Assembly: GCA_910579495.1 (NCBI GenBank)
Contig: CAJTVD010000019.1
Span: forward strand, 1-11,266
From: an uncultured Lachnospiraceae bacterium
GTDB taxonomy: Bacteria; Bacillota; Clostridia; Lachnospirales; Lachnospiraceae
Direction: 5' to 3'
Length of the DNA stretch: 11,266 bases
Part shown: in pieces, positions 1-5,621 of the stretch
Layout of the letters: every line of letters begins with the position of its first letter
How positions within the stretch are numbered: position 1 is the first letter of the stretch
The notes under the pieces: model-generated
Seen by the model: only the letters and a program-made list of their open reading frames with translations
Database searches by the model: none
Told to the model about the DNA's origin: nothing
Position numbers and translations under genes: made by a program

Positions 1-289
1 AGGTTTTTTCAGTAAGATGACAAAACAGATGCTGAATGGGATCCGGGTTTCAAGCAGAGAAGAACTTGAAAAAAGAATCTACAAGTACTTTGATGAGATT
101 AACGAGGTTCCCATTCCATACCACTGGTCATACAAGATTGACGATATTGATATAGAAAAGGAAGACCTAAGCCAGATTATTTATGAAGTTGTAAACCGCA
201 AAGCAGCAAAACCAACTGACAAGGATAAACGTGCACCTAAGCCACGCACTCGAAAGAAACGCGAGCAGTCAGCCACACAGCAAGCATGA
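1..289 (+). pseudogene. IS630-family transposase, C-terminal part (cut by window edge)
   Basis: The reading frame is open from the first bases of the window and ends at TGA 287-289, so this is the 3' part of a gene starting outside. Residues just before the first in-window Met read GFFSK, and the run GFFSKMTKQMLNGIRV matches what I know of the segment right after the catalytic Glu in IS630-type DDE transposases, followed by the usual YKYFDEINE...YHWSYKID stretch and a Lys/Arg-rich tail. The first two catalytic Asp residues would lie upstream of the window, so whether the element is intact cannot be told; it is typed here as a broken gene only because it is partial in view. The Met at 17 is internal, not a start. 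No right-hand inverted repeat can be fixed with only one end visible. Confidence 0.8.
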
Positions 290-533
290 AACATAACCTT
301 AATTAAGTTGGATTATACTAGTTCTGTTCCCTGCAGGCAGCAGCCAATTGCCCCCTTATCTGGGATAATTTCAGGTTCCGGGCTTGTATTTGTCCCCTGT
401 ATGTAGTACCTTAAACCATACAGTAACTGTACAGTCAATAGCTTTATTCATTTTTCTATTGTCTTTCATTCCATATCTGCCCCATCCTTTCCCTGATCCA
501 TCCAGATCCGCCCGGTGCTATTGCTTCTTTTCC
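290..533. other. Gene-free stretch upstream of the two-component operon
   Basis: No convincing gene is seen on either strand. The first part, about 290-330, probably holds the right end of the IS630-type element, whose exact boundary is not recognisable. The rest is pyrimidine-rich on the plus strand and contains an 11-bp-spaced TACAGT pair at 419-435, listed separately. The promoter of the response regulator follows directly. Confidence 0.5.
419..440. promoter_or_regulatory. TACAGT direct repeat at 11-bp spacing with overlapping dyad
   Basis: TACAGT occurs at 419-424 and again at 430-435, starts 11 bp apart. The same bases form the dyad TACAGT-A-ACTGTA (419-431) and the perfect palindrome ACTGTACAGT (426-435). 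It lies roughly 100 bp upstream of the response-regulator promoter. One-turn-spaced hexamers fit binding by an OmpR-family regulator, so autoregulation is possible, but the bases differ from the TTCACA repeats at 2410. A dimeric repressor site or chance are alternatives. Confidence 0.25.
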
Positions 534-562
534 TTGATATTATACGGCTTTCCGTATATAAT
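534..562 (+). promoter_or_regulatory. Sigma-A-type promoter of the two-component operon
   Basis: A -35 TTGATA (534-539), a 17-bp spacer and a perfect -10 TATAAT (557-562) precede the response regulator by about 40 bp. Transcription should start near 569. The strength of the boxes suggests good basal expression of the regulator and kinase without an activator. The dyad 541-558 fills the spacer and overlaps the -10, so a repressor could act here. Confidence 0.75.
541..558. promoter_or_regulatory. Perfect 7-bp dyad inside the promoter (candidate operator)
   Basis: TATACGG (541-547) and CCGTATA (552-558) are perfect inverted copies around CTTT. The dyad occupies the spacer and runs into the -10 box. 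There is no T-tract after it and it lies upstream of the expected transcription start, so it is not a terminator. Its place suggests a binding site for a dimeric regulator; which protein binds is unknown. Confidence 0.45.
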
Positions 563-601
563 CATGTTATTAGCTTTTGGCGGGGAAGGGTGTGAAACCA
601 T

Positions 602-1270
602 ATGGCAAATATTTTAATTGTGGAAGATGAAAAAAATATGCAAAGCATCATTGCCGAGTATATGCACCGCGGCGGCCATACCTGCTTTGCGGCTGACGAC
701 GGCGTGGACGCTTTAATGATATTAAAAAACAATCCCATGGATTTGATGATACTGGATGTAATGATGCCCCACCTTGACGGCTTTACCGTCTGCAGGATGG
801 CAAGGGAAATGAGCAGCCTCCCCATTATCATGCTGACTGCCAAAAGCGGGGAAGAAGATAAACTGAAAGGCTATGAGTTGGGCGCTGATGATTATATTAC
901 AAAACCGTTCAGCCCTAAAGTGCTGCTGGCAAAGGTAGGCGCCCTGCTGCGCCGTTCCTCTATTACACCGGCCGCTGCCTTGAGCGCAGGAAAAATTTCC
1001 ATAATCCCCGCTTCCCACAAGGTATTCCTGGACGGGCAGGAAATCGCTTTGACCCATAAGGAATATGAACTGCTGCATTTCTTCATGGCAAACCCCGGCC
1101 AGATATTCAGCAGGGAACAGTTGCTTAACCGGGTCTGGGGTTACGGTTTCGGGGGAACAACCCGGACGGTAGATACCCATATTAAAACTCTGCGCCAAAA
1201 ATTAAAGGACGAGGGCAAGCACATTGTTACCCTTATCCGCTCCGGCTATAAATTTGAGGTGACAGTATGA
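602..1270 (+). CDS. OmpR/PhoB-family response regulator
   Basis: This 222-residue cytoplasmic protein has the normal length and two-domain order of the OmpR family. The receiver domain (about 1-118) shows the acidic pair E8/D9, the phospho-acceptor Asp52 in LMILDVMMP, the conserved Thr79 and Lys101 in ITKPF. The winged-helix DNA-binding domain (about 128-222) shows the usual L-T-x-K-E-Y-E-L-L start and a recognition-helix segment around TRTVDTHIKTLRQKL. All residues needed for phosphotransfer are present. The start at 602 is preceded by GGGAAGGG (583-590). The stop overlaps the kinase start by 4 nt (ATGA), so the two are coupled. Its likely target is the 11-bp repeat block before the ABC operon at 2410-2442. 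The signal and regulon are not known from sequence alone. Confidence 0.93.
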   Translation: MANILIVEDEKNMQSIIAEYMHRGGHTCFAADDGVDALMILKNNPMDLMILDVMMPHLDGFTVCRMAREMSSLPIIMLTAKSGEEDKLKGYELGADDYITKPFSPKVLLAKVGALLRRSSITPAAALSAGKISIIPASHKVFLDGQEIALTHKEYELLHFFMANPGQIFSREQLLNRVWGYGFGGTTRTVDTHIKTLRQKLKDEGKHIVTLIRSGYKFEVTV

Positions 1271-2343
1271 AATTAAAGGATAATTTCACTTTACGCACAG
1301 TACGCAAAAAGATACTGATTGTCTCTAAACTGGCCGGCATACTGCTTATCCTTTCATACATCCTTTCGGCTAAGCTGAAAACCGCCCCTGATATTTCCTT
1401 TGCCGTTTGGTTTGTTTTAGTGATTGCCATTGTGCTTGTTATGGATTTTTTAATGGGACATTTGATTTCAAAGCCCATTTCTAAACTCAGCCAAACAGCA
1501 CAGAAGATGGCCAAATTGGATTTTTCCGTCCCATGCACCATCACGGCCAATGATGAATTCGGGGAATTGGGCATAAGCCTCAATACAATGGCTGATAATC
1601 TGCAGCAGGCCCTTGCCAAACTGGAAGCAGCTAATATCCAGCTTGAAAAAGATGTGTGGCAGGAGCGGCAGCTACTGGCCGAACGCAAGGAACTGGCAGA
1701 CAGCCTTTCCCATGAAATGAAAACCCCATTGGGTATAATCAGGGCCTATGCCGAGGGGCTGCAAGATGAAACAGACGATGCCAAACGCCAGAGGTATTCC
1801 CAGGTCATTATAACGGAAACGGAACGCATGGGCCGCATGATAACCACACTGCTTGATTTGTCCGCACTGGAAAATGGCGCCGCCCGGCTTTGCCCGGAGC
1901 GGTTTGATTTTGTGGCCTTTTTGGAAACCGTTGCCGGACGGCTGCTGATTGACACCCCGGAGGCAGATTTTGTTTTGGAATACCAACTGCCGGAGCATCC
2001 TGTGTATGTCAATACAGACAAAGGCCGGATGGAACAGGTACTGGATAACCTGATCGTCAATGCCAAACACAATACCAGCCCGGGCGGCATTTTGAAACTA
2101 TCCCTGCTTGAAAAAGAGGGGCTTTTGGACTTCTCTATCTTTAACCAGGGAACGCCTATCCCGGAAGAAAGCCTCCCAAAGATATGGTCTAAATTTTACC
2201 GTGACAGAAATTCCAAATACAGCGGTTCGGGCCTGGGGCTTGCCATCGTTGCACAGGTCTTGGGGATGCAGCACTTAGCCTATGGGGCTGAAAACCATCC
2301 GGGGGGCGTAACGTTTTACTTTTCCATCCCCACAGTAAAATAA
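1267..2343 (+). CDS. HAMP-containing sensor histidine kinase
   Basis: This 358-residue membrane kinase is the partner of the response regulator encoded just upstream. Two membrane spans (about 16-35 and 43-66) are separated by fewer than ten residues, so there is practically no extracytoplasmic sensor domain. A HAMP region (about 67-120, starting at ISKPISKLS) and a short coiled coil lead to the HisKA helix with the phospho-acceptor His149 in LSHEMKTPLG. The ATP-binding domain has the N box around N261-N265 (DNLIVNAKHNT), a degenerate G1 region FNQGTPIPEE as in other VanS-like kinases, and the G2 box GSGLGLAI (320-327). The start has GAGGT (1256-1260) at good spacing. The short loop suggests sensing within the membrane or through a partner such as the ABC transporter; that is inference. 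Confidence 0.92.
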   Translation: MKLKDNFTLRTVRKKILIVSKLAGILLILSYILSAKLKTAPDISFAVWFVLVIAIVLVMDFLMGHLISKPISKLSQTAQKMAKLDFSVPCTITANDEFGELGISLNTMADNLQQALAKLEAANIQLEKDVWQERQLLAERKELADSLSHEMKTPLGIIRAYAEGLQDETDDAKRQRYSQVIITETERMGRMITTLLDLSALENGAARLCPERFDFVAFLETVAGRLLIDTPEADFVLEYQLPEHPVYVNTDKGRMEQVLDNLIVNAKHNTSPGGILKLSLLEKEGLLDFSIFNQGTPIPEESLPKIWSKFYRDRNSKYSGSGLGLAIVAQVLGMQHLAYGAENHPGGVTFYFSIPTVK

Positions 2344-2356
2344 TATCCATACTCCC

Positions 2357-2394
2357 AAGGCTCTGGTTCCCCAATGGAGGCCAAGGCCTTTTTT
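2357..2394 (+). terminator. Weak candidate terminator after the kinase gene
   Basis: AAGGC (2357-2361) can pair with GCCTT (2386-2390), with partial inner pairing (TGG with CCA), and a run of six T follows (2389-2394). The stem is short and the loop long, so termination would be leaky. Its place, just after the kinase stop and just before the next operator, is what one expects at a transcription unit boundary. Confidence 0.35.
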
Positions 2395-2409
2395 CCCTGC
2401 CGGGAAAAT

Positions 2410-2463
2410 TTCACACCAGCTTCACACCAACCTCACACCGGCTTCAAGGCATTTTCTTATTCT
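2410..2463 (+). promoter_or_regulatory. 11-bp tandem repeat operator and promoter of the ABC operon
   Basis: Three adjacent 11-bp units are seen: TTCACACCAGC (2410-2420), TTCACACCAAC (2421-2431) and CTCACACCGGC (2432-2442); a fourth partial one begins TTCA at 2443. Units spaced by one helical turn are the classic binding pattern of OmpR-family regulators (PhoB/PhoP/VanR type). The third unit covers the place of a -35 box that otherwise matches poorly, and a -10-like TATTCT lies at 2458-2463. This is the design of a promoter that needs an activator, most simply the response regulator encoded at 602-1270. The small-protein gene starts 47 bp after the -10. Confidence 0.65.
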
Positions 2464-2509
2464 TACCCTATCAAGAGGGAACACCCCTCAGAACAAGGAG
2501 GTAACGACT

Positions 2510-2662
2510 ATGTTTTTAGGCTTGGAATGGTACTGGTGGCTTATTATCCTGGCAGTGTTGGCAATCTCTATCCCGTTCAAAGTTAAATTTGTGAAGTGGT
2601 GGGGAAAGCGTGCGCAGGAAAAGAAAAAGGGACAGCACGGGAAGTGGGGTGATGATGAATGA
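2510..2662 (+). CDS. 50-residue Trp-rich single-span membrane protein
   Basis: A short gene, ATG 2510 to TGA 2660-2662, is preceded by the strong Shine-Dalgarno AAGGAGG (2495-2501) at 8-nt spacing, one of the best in the window. Its stop overlaps the ATPase start at 2659 (ATGA), so the two are translationally coupled. The protein begins MFLGLEWYWW, continues as a hydrophobic helix (about residues 10-22), and then turns basic with a second Trp pair (about 23-41, KFVKWWGKR then a Lys run) and ends in an acidic DDE. This predicts a single span with the C-terminus in the cytoplasm and Trp residues at both membrane faces. No enzyme motif or known family is recognised. It may modulate or stabilise the ABC transporter or link it to the kinase; that is inference from position only. 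Confidence 0.8.
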   Translation: MFLGLEWYWWLIILAVLAISIPFKVKFVKWWGKRAQEKKKGQHGKWGDDE

Positions 2663-3507
2663 TTGAAGCGAAGGATTTGACATTTTCCTATGGCAAAGGC
2701 AAACAGGCCCTACAGGGCCTTTACTTCAACGTTGAGGACGGGGAAATCTTTGGATTTTTAGGGCCCAACGGCTCCGGAAAATCAACGGCCCAAAAGATCT
2801 TAACTGGAATTTTGAAAGGGCACGGCGGAAAGGTATCCCTGTTCGGCCAGGATATTTCGTCGGCGCATACACAGGCGTTTTTTCAGAAAATTGGCGTTTT
2901 GTTTGAATTTCCTTATCTGTATGCGAATTTGAGCGCCGTTGACAACCTAAAATATTTTTCTTCTTTCTACCCTAAAGAGCAGCTGCGGGGCATTGATGAA
3001 GTTTTAGGCGAATTGGAATTTAAGCCCGACTTCCTAAACAAGCCAGTTGCATCTTACTCAAAAGGCATGCGGCAGCGGGCAAGCATGGCGCGGGCACTGA
3101 TCAGCAATCCCAGGCTCTTGTTTCTGGACGAGCCCACCAGCGGGCTGGACCCATCCGGCACCGTGCTGTTCCGCAAGATTATTGAGAAGGAGCGCAAGAA
3201 AGGCACAACAATATTTTTGACTACCCATAATATGTTAGATGCCGACCTGTTGTGTGACCGGGTTGCCTTTTTGTCAAACGGCAATATCATGGCGTTAGAC
3301 ACTCCCAAAAACCTAAAAGAACAAAACAGCAGCCACCGTGTCGTAATAGACTACCTGTACCAGGGGAAGCGGGAAGAAAAGACAGTGGATGCCCCGGAAT
3401 TGAAGGCTGGCATCCCCTTTGCACATGACAGGATCATCAGCATCCATTCACAGGAACCGACGTTGGAGGAAATGTTTATCAAATATACGGGAAGGGGGCT
3501 GTCTTAA
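2659..3507 (+). CDS. ABC transporter ATP-binding protein
   Basis: This 282-residue nucleotide-binding subunit powers the transporter formed with the two permeases downstream. Motifs in order: Walker A GPNGSGKST (35-43), a Q-loop region where the usual Gln is replaced (GVLFEFPYLY, about 79-88), the signature YSKGMRQR (133-140), Walker B LLFLDEP (153-159) with catalytic Glu158, the D-loop SGLD, and H-loop His190. The C-terminal 80 residues form the regulatory extension usual in ABC-2 exporter ATPases and end with the common pattern PTLEEMFIKYTGRG. It starts inside the stop of the 50-residue gene and its TAA shares one base with the next ATG (TAATG). Drug, peptide or lantibiotic export and self-protection are the usual roles of such systems; the substrate cannot be read from the sequence. 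Confidence 0.93.
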   Translation: MIEAKDLTFSYGKGKQALQGLYFNVEDGEIFGFLGPNGSGKSTAQKILTGILKGHGGKVSLFGQDISSAHTQAFFQKIGVLFEFPYLYANLSAVDNLKYFSSFYPKEQLRGIDEVLGELEFKPDFLNKPVASYSKGMRQRASMARALISNPRLLFLDEPTSGLDPSGTVLFRKIIEKERKKGTTIFLTTHNMLDADLLCDRVAFLSNGNIMALDTPKNLKEQNSSHRVVIDYLYQGKREEKTVDAPELKAGIPFAHDRIISIHSQEPTLEEMFIKYTGRGLS

Positions 3508-4502
3508 TGTGGAAATACCTTTATCCGTTATTCAAAAAAGACTGCCAGATGATGGTATCCGGAAAATTTTTTCTGATGTCCTTGGGCTTCCTGGTTTTTT
3601 ACACCCTGTATGTGAACTTTGGATATACGAAATTTATGGACGCCCAACTATATCATGTGTATCTGTATGACCCGTCAGGGACACAGGCAACGGTTTCACC
3701 TCTGGTACAGCGTGTTTCATCGAAAGAAGCCCTTGGCACAATTTTACTCCAAGATACCAATGGCGTTGGCATTGATGCCAGTGCCGGTGCCCCAATGCTT
3801 GTATTCTATAAAGGGGCGGAAAACGCTGACCGTCACCGGGCCGCCTATGCCTTTTCCCTTCTCCAGCCACCAGGGAACCACAAAGCAGAGCTGATTGGCC
3901 CTAATACGCCGGAGCAAAAGGCACGAAAAGAAATTACTTGTGAATTGCTGTTTTTTGAAATTACTGCCGTTGGGTTTTTAGGGATTGCCGCTGTGCTTTT
4001 TAAGGAAAAAGGAATGGGTGTTATCCGTATCCATGCCATCCTTCCTTTTCGGAAAAACCTGTTTATCCTATCCAAGCTGGCAATTTTCCTGCTGTCCGAC
4101 CTGCTCTTTGCAATATTGCTCACTGTGCTAAATGTTGGGTTACCGGATGCCGGACCTATATTGCCTGCGGTGTTGCTCCAAACAGGGGTCCTGTCCTTAA
4201 TTATGGCTTTGGCCGGGCTGTCCTGCGCCCTGCTTTTAAAAGACTTCCGGCAGTTTACATTGGCCTATCTACTGATTGCTATTTTTGCCGCAACCCCTGT
4301 ATTTTTGTCCGCAAACACGGCGGTAAAGTTGGATTGGATCCACTTCCATCCATTTTATCATATTTATATGGGGCTGAAAAACGCTTACTTTGGCACTCCG
4401 GTGAATAGCCCTGCCTACTATTTGGGGTGCCTTGCTGCAATGGCGGTACTATTTACAGGTGCACAATGGGTGTTCCGCAGGGAAATGGGAAAGGAGGGGT
4501 GA
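3507..4502 (+). CDS. ABC-2 type transporter permease, subunit 1
   Basis: This 331-residue integral membrane protein follows the ATPase with a 1-nt overlap. It has one span near the N-terminus (about 20-38), a soluble external region of about 105 residues, and five more spans (about 147-165, 187-208, 218-244, 250-268, 303-323). Between spans 2 and 3 is FKEKGMGVIRIHAILPF, a cytoplasmic segment that resembles EKEDGVAFVNEILPM in the second permease, so the two are probably paralogues forming a heterodimer with the ATPase. The layout fits ABC-2 exporters such as those annotated as drug or fluoroquinolone transporters, but the substrate is unknown. The next gene starts 2 nt after the stop. Confidence 0.88.
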   Translation: MWKYLYPLFKKDCQMMVSGKFFLMSLGFLVFYTLYVNFGYTKFMDAQLYHVYLYDPSGTQATVSPLVQRVSSKEALGTILLQDTNGVGIDASAGAPMLVFYKGAENADRHRAAYAFSLLQPPGNHKAELIGPNTPEQKARKEITCELLFFEITAVGFLGIAAVLFKEKGMGVIRIHAILPFRKNLFILSKLAIFLLSDLLFAILLTVLNVGLPDAGPILPAVLLQTGVLSLIMALAGLSCALLLKDFRQFTLAYLLIAIFAATPVFLSANTAVKLDWIHFHPFYHIYMGLKNAYFGTPVNSPAYYLGCLAAMAVLFTGAQWVFRREMGKEG

Positions 4503-4504
4503 AT

Positions 4505-5545
4505 ATGGGAGGCTTACGCTACCAGTTAAAAAGTGTGCTGCATGACAAATTTTGCCTGATGGCCTTTCTTTTACCAATTGCCGTGGCGGCCGCTTTGAAC
4601 TTTTTCGGGGCAATAGACCTTTCTGCGCTGAGCGAGTTGCATTTTGGCGTTTTGAAAGGCGATTTACCGCCAGAAACCGTTACATGGCTGGAACAGTACG
4701 GCTCTGTGGCAGCTTACCCAACAATGGAAGAGCTGGCGGATGCAATCGAGGAGCCATCTACCAACCTAATCGGTGTTAAAGTTGATGGAAACAGCATCAA
4801 AACGGTTCTTTCCGGCGATGAGCTGGATATCTTCCGCCAAACCGCCGACACACTCCCCAGCCTATATGGACAGCGAAATGCCCTTGGCCAGGCTAAGGCC
4901 CACATTTTAGAACGTCCCGACGTGATAGCCGGATTCCAAGATATGTTTATTGCTGCCACATTGATTACCGCTATGTTTATGGGATGCACCTTTAACGCAA
5001 TGAACATAATCACCGAAAAGGAGGACGGCGTTGCGTTTGTCAATGAGATTTTGCCAATGACACGCAGCCAATATATCATACAAAAGCTTTCTGTGGGATT
5101 TATCTGTGGGTGCCTATCTTCCATACTTACGGCTTGCATCTGCTTCCGGCTTACCTTACACAGTGCAGCCCTCATGCTGGTGCTTATTGTCCTTTCCGCA
5201 TTTGTGTCCGCATTGGCAGGCTTATTCATCGGCAGAGCCTCCAATGGGCTGATGGCCGGTGTGGTTTATATCAAAATCGTTATGCTGCTATTTATAGCTG
5301 TACCAATCCTGGGCTTTCTTGTGGGAATAAACCAGCCGCTTCTTTCCGCAGCCTGCTACCTTGTCCCCTCCCAGGCAACCTTTGAGGGTATTATGGAATT
5401 GGCAAATGGGACTGCAGCGACAGCAGTAAAGGACATTGTTATTCTTGCCGCCCATTGTGCTTTTTGGCTCTTGCTTTACATGCTTACGGCCAGGATAAAC
5501 TTACAAAGTTACAAAAATGTTAAATACCATCCGACAAAAGAATAG
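4505..5545 (+). CDS. ABC-2 type transporter permease, subunit 2, with IS-derived C-terminus
   Basis: This 346-residue permease pairs with subunit 1. It has a span at about 16-34, an external region of about 110 residues, spans at about 147-168, 195-215, 220-243, 250-274 and 308-328, and the segment EKEDGVAFVNEILPM after span 2. The start at 4505 is chosen because AAGGAGG lies 7 nt before it; an upstream in-frame ATG at 4427 lies inside the preceding gene and lacks such a site. The last 17 codons after Ala329 (RINLQSYK... to TKE) and the stop come from the left end of the ISAs1 element starting at 5491. Joining the flanks without the IS and one target copy gives Ala329-Leu-Lys-Arg-stop (TGA 7027-7029), an ancestral length of 332 residues. 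All six spans survive, so function may be kept. Confidence 0.88.
   Translation: MGGLRYQLKSVLHDKFCLMAFLLPIAVAAALNFFGAIDLSALSELHFGVLKGDLPPETVTWLEQYGSVAAYPTMEELADAIEEPSTNLIGVKVDGNSIKTVLSGDELDIFRQTADTLPSLYGQRNALGQAKAHILERPDVIAGFQDMFIAATLITAMFMGCTFNAMNIITEKEDGVAFVNEILPMTRSQYIIQKLSVGFICGCLSSILTACICFRLTLHSAALMLVLIVLSAFVSALAGLFIGRASNGLMAGVVYIKIVMLLFIAVPILGFLVGINQPLLSAACYLVPSQATFEGIMELANGTAATAVKDIVILAAHCAFWLLLYMLTARINLQSYKNVKYHPTKE
5482..5490. repeat. Left target-site duplication of the ISAs1 element
   Basis: GCTTACGGC here is repeated exactly at 7008-7016, directly outside the two inverted repeats. Nine bp is within the 8-10 bp typical of ISAs1 elements. The copy still encodes permease residues Leu-Thr-Ala. 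Confidence 0.9.
5491..5509 (+). repeat. Left terminal inverted repeat of the ISAs1 element
   Basis: It begins with CAGG, as usual for ISAs1 ends, and matches the right end at 15 of 19 positions. It is read through as the new C-terminal codons of the permease. Confidence 0.88.
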
Positions 5546-5564
5546 GGTATCCTATTCTTTTTTT
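5536..5564 (+). terminator. Strong intrinsic terminator inside the IS left end
   Basis: An 11-bp perfect stem AAAAGAATAGG (5536-5546) / CCTATTCTTTT (5551-5561) closes a GTAT loop and is followed by T to 5564 (seven T in a row, 5558-5564). The permease stop codon (5543-5545) lies within the stem. As it belongs to the IS, it probably shields the transposase from outside transcription, and it now ends the ABC operon transcript. Confidence 0.85.
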
Positions 5565-5621
5565 CGGCCATATCTGATATATTGGTTTTAGAATATTTAT
5601 AACAATTGAAAAGGAGCAGAT

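Noticed and set aside
384..617. Plus-strand frame of 77 codons before the response regulator
   Set aside because: No ribosome binding site, low-complexity pyrimidine-driven composition, and it covers the promoter and overlaps the real gene's start.
2410..2453. CRISPR or transposon-end reading of the short tandem repeats
   Set aside because: Units are 11 bp with no spacers and sit at a promoter, which fits an operator instead.
2374..2586. Plus-strand frame of 70 codons after the kinase
   Set aside because: It runs through the operator and overlaps the 50-residue gene in another frame; it lacks a ribosome binding site whereas the 50-residue gene has an excellent one.
4427..4504. Upstream extension of the second permease start
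   Set aside because: The extra 26 codons lie inside the first permease gene and have no ribosome binding site; AAGGAGG points to 4505.
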